Below, in pieces: positions 1 through 7,468 of a stretch of 8,068 nucleotides of DNA. The translations under genes and the position numbers were made by a program. The notes below the pieces were generated by a model. It was not told the origin of the DNA. It saw only the letters and a program-made list of their open reading frames with translations, and ran no database searches. Each line of letters opens with the position of its first letter. The stretch's first letter is position 1. Source of the DNA: Pseudonocardiales bacterium. Its GTDB lineage: Bacteria > Actinomycetota > Actinomycetes > Mycobacteriales > Jatrophihabitantaceae. Location of the stretch: NCBI GenBank assembly GCA_030840415.1, contig JAVEEO010000153.1, forward strand, positions 1 to 8,068, in the 5' to 3' direction.

Positions 1-53
1 GTCAGCTATTTGTGTCATCGTATGCGCGGCGGATTGAAGATGAGATATGCGGC

Positions 54-644
54 TCAGAATCCTCCGGGCATCTGGCGGAGCAGCAGCTGCAGCTCATCGA
101 GCTGGCTGGGCGGCACCACCTTGGTGAGGTCGATGCGACTCAGCGACTGCATGGTGCGGGCCCGGCGGAGCGGACGGATCAGCCGCCAGCCGATCAGCAG
201 CGGGGCCCACGGGCTGCCCGGCAGGCCGACCCGGCGCAGCTCGCGCCGCAGGTCCTTGCGGGTCCGGGTGACCAGGGCCGCGACCCGGGGCTCCAGCGGC
301 CCGAGCCGGCTCGAACCGGACAGCCGGCCGACGATGCCGCCGAGCAGCCGTCGCACCGCCAGGATCACCAGCGCGATGACGCCGAGCAGGACCGCCAACA
401 GCTTCAGGCCGCCGATCCAGCTGAGGACGGCGAGCACCAGCACCGCGACGCCGGTCCACTGCACCGCGTTGACGATCGAGCTGCCCAGTGCCCGGGTCAG
501 CAGGTAACGGCGCAGCGCGGCCTGGCCGGCACCCGAGCTGGGGCCGATGTTGCCCACCTCGATGACCGGGTGCTCGTCGAACACCGGCCGCTGCGGGTTA
601 CGGCCGGACCAGGACGGCCGCCCGGGCCGGATCTGCTCGCTCAT
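54..644 (-). CDS. Small membrane protein of unknown function, downstream of dnaE
   Basis: I do not recognise this 196-residue protein. It has a hydrophilic N-terminus (residues 1-45, rich in Pro, Arg and Gly) and two closely spaced hydrophobic stretches at about 62-78 and 81-97, separated by a short Gly-Gly-Leu-Lys turn, which suggests a helical hairpin in the membrane. A very basic C-terminal half follows (Arg/Lys-rich at about 97-165), with many charges that probably lie in the cytoplasm. No catalytic motif or signal peptide is visible. It starts 61 bp after the dnaE stop on the same strand, so it may be co-transcribed with dnaE, but no terminator or convincing ribosome binding site is seen between them. 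The frame is real by codon use: third positions are nearly all G or C, and the membrane pattern is coherent. The ATG at 644 is the natural start. The function is open. Confidence 0.8.
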   Translation of the reverse strand: MSEQIRPGRPSWSGRNPQRPVFDEHPVIEVGNIGPSSGAGQAALRRYLLTRALGSSIVNAVQWTGVAVLVLAVLSWIGGLKLLAVLLGVIALVILAVRRLLGGIVGRLSGSSRLGPLEPRVAALVTRTRKDLRRELRRVGLPGSPWAPLLIGWRLIRPLRRARTMQSLSRIDLTKVVPPSQLDELQLLLRQMPGGF

Positions 645-705
645 ACCCGGTCAACGTTTCCAGGCCCCGGCAAGTTTCCGCGTCCGCCCAGGGTGAACCG
701 CCGGC

Positions 706-3700
706 TCAGCGGCCGGACGCGGTCGACACCGGCTGGCCGCCGATTGCGTTCGGGCCGAGCAGTGCCTTGAGGTCCCCCATCAGTGCCTGCGAGGCGTGCA
801 CCCGCAACTGGTCGGGCAGCCGCATCACGTGCCGGTGGCCGAAGCCCAGCTCCAGGTGCACTTCGGTGGTGCCCGGGTGGGAGGCGAGGATCTCGCGCAA
901 CCGCTCGATCACCGGCGGGGTGGCCCGGGCCTGGTCGACAGTGACCCGGACCGGCCCGCGCGGGCCCTCCGACAGGTTGGGCAGGCTCAGCTCCGAGCCG
1001 ATCAGCCGGATGGTGTCCTCGCGAGAGTCGACCCGGCCCTTGATCACCACGATCGCGTCCTCGGCGATCTGCAGGCCGACCTGGGCGTAGGACGCCGGGA
1101 AGAACAGCACCTCGACCGAGCCCTCGAGGTCCTCCAGGGTGACCTGCGCCCAGGCCTTGCCGTCCTTGGTCATCCGCCGGGTGACGCTGGACAGGATGCC
1201 GGCCACCGTGACCATCTGGCCGTCCTTGACCGCCTCGGACTGCAGGTCGGCGATGCTGACCTCGGAGGCGGTCCGCAGGATGTGCTCGACGCCGAGCAGC
1301 GGGTGGTCGCTGACGTAGAGGCCGAGCATCTCGCGCTCGAAGTTCAGCAGCACCGACTTGTCCCACTCGCCCTCGGGTACCCGGACGGCGAACAGGTCGC
1401 CCAGCCCGGAGTCGGCAGCGTCGTCGAGGCCGAACAGGTCGAACTGGCCGATCGCCTCGGCGCGCTTGGTGCTGAGCACCGCGTCGATCGAGGCCTCGTA
1501 GATCTGGATCAGGCCCTTGCGGTGGTGGCCCAGCGAGTCGAACGCGCCGGCCTTGATCAGCGCCTCGACGGTGCGCTTGTTGCAGGCCAGCGCGTCGACC
1601 TTGCGCAGGTAGTCGGCGAAGTCCGTGAAGCTGGAATTCGCCTTGCGGGTCACCGTGATCGAGGCCACCACGTTGCCGCCCACGTTGCGCACCGCCGACA
1701 GCCCGAACCGGATGTCGCCGCCGACCGGAGTGAAGTTGGCGTCGGAGGAGTTGACGCACGGCGGCAGCACCTTGATGCCCATCCGCCGGCACTCGGCCAG
1801 GTAGACGGCCATCTTGTCCTTGTCGTCCTTGACCGAGGTCAGCAGCGCGGCCATGTACTCGGCCGGGAAGTTCGCCTTGAGGTAGGCCGTCCAGTAGGAG
1901 ACCAGGCCGTAGGCCGCCGAATGCGCCTTGTTGAAGGCGTAGTCGGAGAACGGAAGGAGGATGTCCCACAGCGTCTTGATGGCCGCGGCGGAGTAGCCGT
2001 TGGCCTGCATGCCGGCCGAGAACTTCTCGTACTGGGCGTCCAACTCGGCCTTCTTCTTCTTGCCCATCGCCCGGCGCAGCAGGTCGGCGGCACCCAGGGA
2101 GAACCCGGCCACCTTCTGCGCGATGGCCATCACCTGCTCCTGGTAGACGATCAGGCCGTAGGTGTCGCCGAGGATCTCGGCCAGCGAGGTCTCCAGCTCC
2201 GGATGGATCGGCACCACTGGCTTGCGGCCGTTCTTACGGTCGGCGTACTCGTTGTGCGAGTTGGCGCCCATCGGCCCCGGCCGGTACAGCGCGCCGACGG
2301 CGGAGATGTCCTCGAAGTTGTCCGGGCGCATCGAGCGCAGCAGGGCCCGCATCGGGCCGCCGTCGAGCTGGAACACTCCGAGGGTGTCACCCCGGGCCAG
2401 CAGCTCGAAGGTCTTGGGATCGTCGAGGGTCAGGTCCTCGAGTACCACCGTCAGGTCGCGGTTGGCGGCGACGTTGTGGATCGCGTCGTCGAGGACCGTC
2501 AGGTTGCGCAACCCGAGGAAGTCCATCTTGATCAGGCCGAGGCTCTCGCACGACGGGTAGTCGAACTGGGTGATGATGGCGCCGTCGGCCTCGCGGCGCA
2601 TGATCGGGATGACGTCGACCAGCGGCTCGCTGGACATGATCACGCCGGCGGCATGCACGCCCCACTGCCGCTTGAGCCCCTCCAGGCCCTTGGCGGTGTC
2701 GACCACTCGCTTGACCTCGGGGTCGGCCTCGTACAGCGACCGGAACTCCCCGCCCTCGCCGTAGCGGTTGTGGGTGGTGTCGAAGATCTTGGAGAGCGGG
2801 ACGTCCTTGCCCATCACCGGCGGCGGCATCACCTTGGTGATCTTGTCGCCCATCGCGAACGGGTAACCCAGTACCCGGGCGGCGTCCTTGACCGCCTGCT
2901 TGGCCTTGATGGTGCCGTAGGTGACGATCTGGGCGACCCGCTCGTCGCCGTACTTGTCGGTGACGTAGCGGATCACCTCGCCGCGCCGGCGCTCGTCGAA
3001 GTCCACGTCGAAGTCGGGCATCGACACCCGGTCGGGGTTGAGGAACCGTTCGAAGATCAGCCCGTGCCGCAGCGGGTCCAGGTCGGTGATTCGCATCGCG
3101 TAGGCGACCATGCTGCCGGCACCCGAGCCGCGGCCGGGACCGACCCGGATGCCGTTCTCCTTGGCCCAGTTGATGAAGTCGGCGACCACCAGGAAGTAGC
3201 CGGGAAAGCCCATCTGGGTGATGACGCCGACCTCGAAGTCGGCCCGGGCCCGGACCTCGGCCGGGATGCCGTCGGGGTACCGGGCCAGCAGGCCCCGCTC
3301 AGTCTCCTTGACGAACCAGGACGTCTCGTCCTCACCGGCCGGTACCGGGAACCGGGGCATGTAGCTCTTGGACTCGTCGAAGCTGATCTCGCACCGCTCG
3401 GCGATCAGCAGGGTGTTGTCGCAGGCCTCGCGCAGCTCGTACTTGTCCGCCCACAGCGAGCGCATCTCGGCTGGCGATTTGAGGTAGAAGTCCTTGGCGT
3501 CGAACTTGAACCGGTTCTGGTCCTGCATGGTCTTGCCGGACTGGACGCACAGCAGCACCTCGTGGGCGTCGGCGTCCTCGGCCCGGGTGTAGTGCAAGTC
3601 GTTGGTCGCCACCATCGGCAGGCCGAGGTCCTTGCCCAGCTTGAGCAGGCCGTCCCGGACCCGGGTCTCGATGCCGAGGCCGTGGTCCATCAGCTCCAGG

Positions 3701-4269
3701 AAGAAGTTGTCCTTGCCGAAGATGTCCCTGAACTCCGCCGCCGAGGCCAGCGCGTTGTCGTAGTTACCGATCCGCAGCCAGGTCTGGATCTCGCCGGACG
3801 GGCAGCCGGTGGTCGCGATCAGGCCCGAGGCGTAGTCGTTGAGCAGCTCGCGGTCGGCCCGGGGCTTGTAGAAGAAGCCCTCCAGGCTGGACCGGCTGGC
3901 CAGCCGGAAGAGGTTGTGCATGCCGGCGGTGTTCTCGGCCAGCAGGGTCATGTGGGTGAACGCGCCGGCGCCGGAGACGTCGTCCTCGCCGCCGGCGTTC
4001 CAGCGCACCCGGGTGCGGTCGGCGCGATGGGTGTTCGGGGTGAGGTAGGCCTCCATGCCGACGATCGGCTTGACCCCGTGTGCCTTGGCCTTCTTGTAGA
4101 AGTCGTAGGCGCCGAAGACGTTGCCGTGGTCGGTCATGGCCACCGCCGGCATGCCCATCCTGGCGGTCTCGGCGAACAGGTCGTCGAGCCGGGCGGCCCC
4201 GTCGAGCATCGAGTACTCGGTGTGCACGTGCAGGTGGACGAAGGAGTCGGACTCTCCGGTAACGGTCAC
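706..4269 (-). CDS. dnaE: DNA polymerase III alpha subunit, DnaE1 type (replicative polymerase)
   Basis: Catalytic subunit of the replicative DNA polymerase, 1187 residues, close to mycobacterial DnaE1. The PHP domain comes first (about 10-290). Its metal ligands can be read as H14, H16, D23, H48, E73, H106, C156, D224 and H226, the complete set expected for an active PHP proofreading exonuclease as known for mycobacterial DnaE1. The polymerase palm follows, with the Gly-rich GRGSGAGS segment, the PDFDVDF acidic motif (D419, D421, D423) and the third catalytic aspartate D583 in KMDFLGLRN. Then come fingers, tandem helix-hairpin-helix (about 845-935), a clamp-binding motif QFDLFG (942-947) and an OB fold (about 1012-1090). 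There is no intein or truncation. The start is GTG at 4269, with AAGGA 14 bases upstream, a longer spacing than usual; the leader before SFVHLHVHTEYS has the expected length. It is divergent from the heme oxygenase-like gene. Confidence 0.98.
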   Translation of the reverse strand: MTVTGESDSFVHLHVHTEYSMLDGAARLDDLFAETARMGMPAVAMTDHGNVFGAYDFYKKAKAHGVKPIVGMEAYLTPNTHRADRTRVRWNAGGEDDVSGAGAFTHMTLLAENTAGMHNLFRLASRSSLEGFFYKPRADRELLNDYASGLIATTGCPSGEIQTWLRIGNYDNALASAAEFRDIFGKDNFFLELMDHGLGIETRVRDGLLKLGKDLGLPMVATNDLHYTRAEDADAHEVLLCVQSGKTMQDQNRFKFDAKDFYLKSPAEMRSLWADKYELREACDNTLLIAERCEISFDESKSYMPRFPVPAGEDETSWFVKETERGLLARYPDGIPAEVRARADFEVGVITQMGFPGYFLVVADFINWAKENGIRVGPGRGSGAGSMVAYAMRITDLDPLRHGLIFERFLNPDRVSMPDFDVDFDERRRGEVIRYVTDKYGDERVAQIVTYGTIKAKQAVKDAARVLGYPFAMGDKITKVMPPPVMGKDVPLSKIFDTTHNRYGEGGEFRSLYEADPEVKRVVDTAKGLEGLKRQWGVHAAGVIMSSEPLVDVIPIMRREADGAIITQFDYPSCESLGLIKMDFLGLRNLTVLDDAIHNVAANRDLTVVLEDLTLDDPKTFELLARGDTLGVFQLDGGPMRALLRSMRPDNFEDISAVGALYRPGPMGANSHNEYADRKNGRKPVVPIHPELETSLAEILGDTYGLIVYQEQVMAIAQKVAGFSLGAADLLRRAMGKKKKAELDAQYEKFSAGMQANGYSAAAIKTLWDILLPFSDYAFNKAHSAAYGLVSYWTAYLKANFPAEYMAALLTSVKDDKDKMAVYLAECRRMGIKVLPPCVNSSDANFTPVGGDIRFGLSAVRNVGGNVVASITVTRKANSSFTDFADYLRKVDALACNKRTVEALIKAGAFDSLGHHRKGLIQIYEASIDAVLSTKRAEAIGQFDLFGLDDAADSGLGDLFAVRVPEGEWDKSVLLNFEREMLGLYVSDHPLLGVEHILRTASEVSIADLQSEAVKDGQMVTVAGILSSVTRRMTKDGKAWAQVTLEDLEGSVEVLFFPASYAQVGLQIAEDAIVVIKGRVDSREDTIRLIGSELSLPNLSEGPRGPVRVTVDQARATPPVIERLREILASHPGTTEVHLELGFGHRHVMRLPDQLRVHASQALMGDLKALLGPNAIGGQPVSTASGR

Positions 4270-4457
4270 AGCGGTGCCCCACGTCCTTCGGTTCGGGTGG
4301 CGCCCATCGATCGGGCTGGCCAGCGGATCTGATTCTGCACCTGCCCACCGACAACATGCTGAGGCCGGTGCCGCGAGTCTCTCTACCTGAGCTTGAGGGT
4401 CACGAGTGGGCCGCCGGCAGGACGATTTCTGTCCCCGGGCTGTGACAGCATGAGCCC

Positions 4458-4820
4458 ATGTCCATCATCAAGATCAACGCGATCACGGTAGCTTCCGACA
4501 GCGGCGACGAGCTTGCCAGGCGATTCGCCGCCCGGGCCGGCGCTGTCGACGACCAGGACGGTTTCGAGGGCTTCGAACTACTGCAGCCGACCGACGGCCG
4601 GACCACCTGGCTGGTTCTCACCCGCTGGCGCGACGAGGAGTCGTTCAACGCCTGGGCCAGCTCCCCCGCCTTCGGCCAGGGTCACCGGTCGGAGGGGCCG
4701 CACGCCTCGGCACCTGCTGAGGGCGAGCAGCCCAAGAAGCCGGTCGGGGTGAGCAGCGAGCTGTGGTCCTACACGGTCGCCGGCGGCTCGCCGGGCAACA
4801 CGGCGTCCACCTCCAGCTAG
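4458..4820 (+). CDS. Heme-degrading monooxygenase of the IsdG/MhuD family (antibiotic biosynthesis monooxygenase fold)
   Basis: A 120-residue protein with a ferredoxin-like dimeric alpha/beta-barrel pattern. The opening SIIKINAITV, the middle GFEGFELLQP and the WASSPAFGQGH segment line up with mycobacterial MhuD. The catalytic trio of the IsdG/MhuD family is present: Asn7, Trp66 and a heme-ligand histidine (His76). The likely role is oxidative opening of heme in the cytosol to release iron, with a ruffled heme bound at the dimer interface; the product (biliverdin-like, staphylobilin or mycobilin) cannot be predicted. The last 40 residues are a Pro/Ala/Ser/Gly-rich extension around one short strand-like segment (SSELWSYTV), a little longer than in MhuD. 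No ribosome binding site is visible before ATG 4458, so it may be poorly translated or leaderless. No IdeR/DtxR iron box was seen upstream. A general ABM-domain protein of other function is the main alternative. Confidence 0.87.
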   Translation: MSIIKINAITVASDSGDELARRFAARAGAVDDQDGFEGFELLQPTDGRTTWLVLTRWRDEESFNAWASSPAFGQGHRSEGPHASAPAEGEQPKKPVGVSSELWSYTVAGGSPGNTASTSS

Positions 4821-4852
4821 GCCCGGCGTTCGCGCGCTCGGACAGACCGGAA

Positions 4853-5782
4853 CTAGGACTCCGCCTCCAGCACGTCCAGGGCGTGCTGCAGGTCCGGCGG
4901 GAAGGGCGAGACCACCGTCAGCCGCTGCCCGGTGCCGGGGTGGTCGAAGGACAGCGAGCGGGCGTGCAGCCACTGCCGGGTAAGTCCCAGCCGCCGGCTC
5001 AGCACCGGGTCCGCGCCGTAGGTGGTGTCACCGCAGCAGGGGTGGCGCAGGGCGGCCATGTGCACCCGGATCTGGTGGGTGCGGCCGGTCTCCAGCCGCA
5101 CGTCGAGCAATGAGGCCGCCCGGTAGGCCTGCACCGTCTCGTAATGGGTGACGCTGGGACGCCCGCTGGCCACCACCGCGAACTTCCAGTCCGAGGACGG
5201 GTGCCGGTCGATCGGCGCGTCCACCGTTCCGCTGCTGGGATCGGGGTGGCCCTGCACCAGCGCGGCGTACAGCTTCTCCACGGTGCGCTCCTTGAACGCC
5301 CGCTTGAGGTCGGTGTAGGCGCGTTCGCTGCGCGCCACCACCATCACACCGGTGGTGCCGGCATCCAGCCGGTGCACGATGCCCTGCCGTTCGGCCGCAC
5401 CCGAGGTGGACAGCTGGATGCCCATCGCCGCCAGGCCCTGGGTGACGGTGGGCCCGTCCCAACCGATGCTCGGGTGCGCCGCGACCCCGATCGGCTTGTC
5501 GATTACCACCAGGTCGTCGTCGGTGTGCAGGACGACCAGCCCGTCCACCGCACGCGGCGGCGCGGCGGCCAGGTCCACCGGCTCGGGAATGCTGATTTCC
5601 AGCCAGGACCCGCCGTGCACCCGCTCCGAACGGGCCGGGCTGCCGCCGTCCAGGGTGACCGCCCCGTCGTCGATCAGGCCCGCGGCAGCCGAGCGGGAAA
5701 GACCGAACAACCGGGACAGCGCAACGTCCAGCCGCAGGCCGTCCAGGCCCTCGGGCACCGGCAGCATCCGGACGTCAGTCAT
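4853..5782 (-). CDS. rluD: RluA/RluD-family RNA pseudouridine synthase
   Basis: Converts specific uridines in RNA, probably 23S rRNA, to pseudouridine. In 309 residues it has an N-terminal S4 RNA-binding domain (about 12-62), then the RluA-type catalytic domain with motif [13 protein letters not shown] (93-105), the catalytic loop HRLDAGTTG with Asp140, and motif [11 protein letters not shown] (233-243), followed by [14 protein letters not shown], typical of actinobacterial members. A longer in-frame reading reaches 5887, but those 35 extra residues are Cys/Pro/Arg-rich and overlap lspA deeply, so I take ATG 5782. This start overlaps the lspA stop by 8 bp in the sequence ATGACTGA and has no ribosome binding site of its own, which points to translational coupling to lspA. 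Its stop lies 32 bp from the stop of the convergent heme oxygenase-like gene, with no visible terminator. RluD is the likeliest assignment, but the target uridines are not provable here. Confidence 0.95.
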   Translation of the reverse strand: MTDVRMLPVPEGLDGLRLDVALSRLFGLSRSAAAGLIDDGAVTLDGGSPARSERVHGGSWLEISIPEPVDLAAAPPRAVDGLVVLHTDDDLVVIDKPIGVAAHPSIGWDGPTVTQGLAAMGIQLSTSGAAERQGIVHRLDAGTTGVMVVARSERAYTDLKRAFKERTVEKLYAALVQGHPDPSSGTVDAPIDRHPSSDWKFAVVASGRPSVTHYETVQAYRAASLLDVRLETGRTHQIRVHMAALRHPCCGDTTYGADPVLSRRLGLTRQWLHARSLSFDHPGTGQRLTVVSPFPPDLQHALDVLEAES

Positions 5783-6383
5783 GCGGCCCGCGCTCGGCTG
5801 CCGGGTCGGCCGGAACTGGCGCCGGGTCCTCGTCCCGCGCGGCGCCGAACTCGACCCCGCGCAAGGACAGCACCACGGCCAGCACACCGCCGGTCACGAT
5901 CGCCGAATCGGCGAGGTTGAAGATGGGCCAGACGCGACCGTCGTCGGCCAGCACCGAAATCCAGTCCACCACGTGACCCTTACCCGGCGACGGTGCCCGG
6001 AACAGCCGGTCGGAGAGGTTGCCCACCGCACCGCCCAGCACCAGTCCCAGCGAAACCGCCCAGCCGGTGGAGGTGAGCCGCCGAGCCGCTCGCAGCACGA
6101 TCCCGATGACGACCAATGAGATGCCGGTCAGCAGCACGGTGGCACCGGTACCCACCGAGAAGGCGGCCCCGCTGTTGCGCGCCTGCACCAGGTACACCAC
6201 GCCGCCGAGCAGCCGCACGCCCGGATCGGTCGGCTGGATGTGGGCCACCACCAGCACCTTGCTCACCAGGTCAGCGATCAGCGCAATCAGCGCGGTGCCG
6301 AAGAACAGCCGCATCCGGGTACGGGGCGTCCGGCCGGCGGACGGCTCGCGGTCAGCCGGTCGGGGGTCTGTCACGCCCACCAT
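5775..6383 (-). CDS. lspA: Lipoprotein signal peptidase (signal peptidase II)
   Basis: Aspartic protease of the plasma membrane that cleaves the signal peptide from diacylglyceryl-modified prolipoproteins. In 202 residues there is a hydrophilic N-terminal tail (1-24) and four hydrophobic segments (about 26-46, 80-99, 107-121, 160-176). All conserved blocks are present: D38/K42 in the first helix, ARNSGAAFS (68-76), GNLSDR with catalytic Asp125, VVDWI (138-142) and FNLADSAI with catalytic Asp159. The C-terminal tail after about 177 is acidic and Pro/Ala-rich and probably cytoplasmic. The start at ATG 6383 has only a weak GAGA upstream; GTG at 6374 or ATG at 6314 are alternatives, the latter removing the whole N-terminal tail. 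It follows the TraR/DksA-type gene by 47 bp and overlaps rluD by 8 bp, so the three probably share a transcript. Confidence 0.96.
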   Translation of the reverse strand: MVGVTDPRPADREPSAGRTPRTRMRLFFGTALIALIADLVSKVLVVAHIQPTDPGVRLLGGVVYLVQARNSGAAFSVGTGATVLLTGISLVVIGIVLRAARRLTSTGWAVSLGLVLGGAVGNLSDRLFRAPSPGKGHVVDWISVLADDGRVWPIFNLADSAIVTGGVLAVVLSLRGVEFGAARDEDPAPVPADPAAERGPHD

Positions 6384-6430
6384 TCTCGCGCATCAGAAAA
6401 CCGAGCGGCACACCAGCGGCAGCGGGCCGG

Positions 6431-7405
6431 TCAGTGCCGCTCGGCCCGGGCCTTGCACTCGGCATCCAAGGTCGCCATCGGAAGCGCCTTGAGCCGTGCC
6501 TTCGGAATGGGCTTGCCGCAGTCCTCGCAACTGCCGTAGGTGCCCGAGTCGATCCGCTCGATCGCATGCTGGATCTGTTCGATCAGCAGCTGCCGATTGG
6601 CGGCGATCGACTGCTCCTGCTCCCGCTCGAAGGCCTTGCTGCCGGCATCGGCCTGGTCGTCTCCGGCGCCGTCCTCGGACTGCCGGAGGTCTTCCAGTTG
6701 GCTCATCGACTTCTCGTACTCCACCTGCATCTCGGCCAGCTCCGCCTGCAGCTGGGACCGGATCTCGGCCAGCTCCGCGGCACTCAGCTCGGAGCCACCC
6801 TGGGACGCGGCGGAGGTGGCTGCCGGTGCGGAGCTGGCAGCCGCCTTCTTGGCCGGGACCTTCTTGGCCGGGACCTTCTTGGCCGGGATCTTCGTAGCCG
6901 CGGCCCTGGTGGCCGTGGACTTGGTCGCTGCCTTCGTGGCCTTCGCCGCCGCCTTCTTGGCCGTCGCCTTCGTGACCGGCGTGGCCTTCGTGGCCGGCGT
7001 GGTCTTGGCGGCTGCCTTTGTGGACGCGGTGGTCTTGGCGGCTGGCGCGGACTTGCTGGCCGTGGACTTGGCCGCTGCCGTCGTGGCCGGTGTGGCCTTG
7101 GCAGCCGCCTTCTTGGCCGTCGCCTTCGTAACCGGCGTGGCCTTCGCCGCCGCCTTCGAAGGTGTCGCCTTGGCGGCTGGCGCGGACTTGCCGGCCGTGG
7201 TCTTGGTCGCCGCCTTCGAAGCAGCCGCCTTAGTAGCCTGAGCAGCCTTGGCCGGCGCCTTCGCGGCAGCGGACTTCGACGCGGCCTTGGTGGTGGTGAC
7301 GGCAGTCTTGGTCGCCCGACGAGGCGTCACTTTGCTGGCGGCCGCAGCCGATACGTCCCCGGCTCGCCGCAACGCGGCGCCGACCCGTCCTCGCACGCCT
7401 GCCAT
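6431..7405 (-). CDS. TraR/DksA-family zinc-finger protein with a long histone H1-like Lys/Ala/Thr-rich N-terminal domain
   Basis: A 324-residue fusion. Residues 1-23 form a short basic segment. About 24-202 is almost pure Lys/Ala/Thr/Pro with KKAAAK and KATPVTK-type repeats, resembling histone H1 tails and HupB, so DNA or RNA binding is likely. About 205-246 is a charged coiled-coil helix, followed by the tip segment DDQADAGS (249-256) and FEREQEQS, the TraR/DksA hallmark where DksA reaches into the RNA polymerase secondary channel. The C-terminal zinc finger begins CEDCGKPIPKARL (C293, C296), but the second pair reads LDAEC (D314, C317) where the family usually has LCxxC, so one ligand is replaced. 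I choose ATG 7405: it has a strong GAGAGGGG five bases upstream, and the 47 codons of the longer reading (from 7546) have weak GC bias at third positions, roughly two thirds. First gene of the probable lspA-rluD operon. Confidence 0.9.
   Translation of the reverse strand: MAGVRGRVGAALRRAGDVSAAAASKVTPRRATKTAVTTTKAASKSAAAKAPAKAAQATKAAASKAATKTTAGKSAPAAKATPSKAAAKATPVTKATAKKAAAKATPATTAAAKSTASKSAPAAKTTASTKAAAKTTPATKATPVTKATAKKAAAKATKAATKSTATRAAATKIPAKKVPAKKVPAKKAAASSAPAATSAASQGGSELSAAELAEIRSQLQAELAEMQVEYEKSMSQLEDLRQSEDGAGDDQADAGSKAFEREQEQSIAANRQLLIEQIQHAIERIDSGTYGSCEDCGKPIPKARLKALPMATLDAECKARAERH
6846..6890 (-). repeat. Three tandem copies of a 15-bp unit within the H1-like domain
   Basis: On the plus strand the unit TTCTTGGCCGGGACC occurs at 6846-6860 and 6861-6875, and with one change (GGATC) at 6876-6890. 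Read on the coding strand it gives IPAKK-VPAKK-VPAKK, a basic pentapeptide repeat. It probably arose by slippage, and copy number may vary between strains. Confidence 0.92.
6948..7146 (-). repeat. Pair of 43-bp direct repeats, one mismatch, within the H1-like domain
   Basis: The 43 bases at 6948-6990 recur at 7104-7146 with a single G/A difference at the 27th base. Both copies encode the same peptide around ATPVTKATAKKAAAK in the Lys/Ala-rich domain. Near identity at the DNA level, including synonymous positions, suggests recent duplication or gene conversion. Recombination between them would delete 156 bp in frame (52 codons). Confidence 0.9.
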
Positions 7406-7408
7406 TGC

Positions 7409-7437
7409 GGCCCCTCTCGCCGGTGCCACACCGGCGA
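7409..7437 (-). promoter_or_regulatory. Perfect 9-bp inverted repeat (hairpin or operator) abutting the traR ribosome binding site
   Basis: On the plus strand TCGCCGGTG (7417-7425) and CACCGGCGA (7429-7437) are perfect inverted repeats around a 3-base centre. On the minus strand this would be a stable GC-rich hairpin in the 5' untranslated region. The ribosome binding site GAGAGGGG (7411-7418) shares its first two bases with the 3' arm and lies five bases before ATG 7405. It could limit ribosome access, protect the 5' end, or be a protein operator just downstream of transcription start. Confidence 0.6.
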
Positions 7438-7462
7438 CCGGCGCCGACTCTGGCAAGGCGCC

Positions 7463-7468
7463 AGGATA
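7463..7468 (-). promoter_or_regulatory. Candidate -10 element for the traR-lspA-rluD unit
   Basis: The minus strand reads TATCCT, a TANNNT match typical of actinobacterial housekeeping promoters. It would start transcription near 7456 and give a leader of about 50 bases before ATG 7405. The -35 region has no consensus match, so support is modest. Confidence 0.35.

Noticed and set aside
1..53. A further gene or terminator at the left edge
   Set aside because: No reading frame with a family match and no clear hairpin; the stretch is too short to judge.
796..4332. A 1178-codon open frame on the plus strand, opposite almost all of dnaE
   Set aside because: It is codon-aligned with dnaE, so a stop could arise only from TTA, CTA or TCA codons in dnaE, and these are avoided at high GC. 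The product is a His/Val/Gln/Gly/Asp-rich string with no family pattern, while dnaE is unmistakable.
4381..4460. Promoter or iron box for the heme oxygenase-like gene
   Set aside because: TTGAGG at 4393-4398 has no -10 partner at a normal distance, and no DtxR/IdeR-like palindrome is present.
4821..4852. Bidirectional terminator between the convergent heme oxygenase-like gene and rluD
   Set aside because: Only a 3-bp stem with a TTCG loop can be drawn and there is no T run on either strand.
5783..5887. N-terminal 35-residue extension of rluD
   Set aside because: Cys/Pro/Arg-rich, unlike the family N-terminus, and it would overlap lspA by over 100 bp. ATG 5782 gives the expected start before the S4 domain.
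6384..6430. Possible terminator between the TraR/DksA-type gene and lspA (a TTTT run on the minus strand)
   Set aside because: The bases before the T run are direct repeats of GCCGCT, not an inverted repeat, so no stable stem forms.
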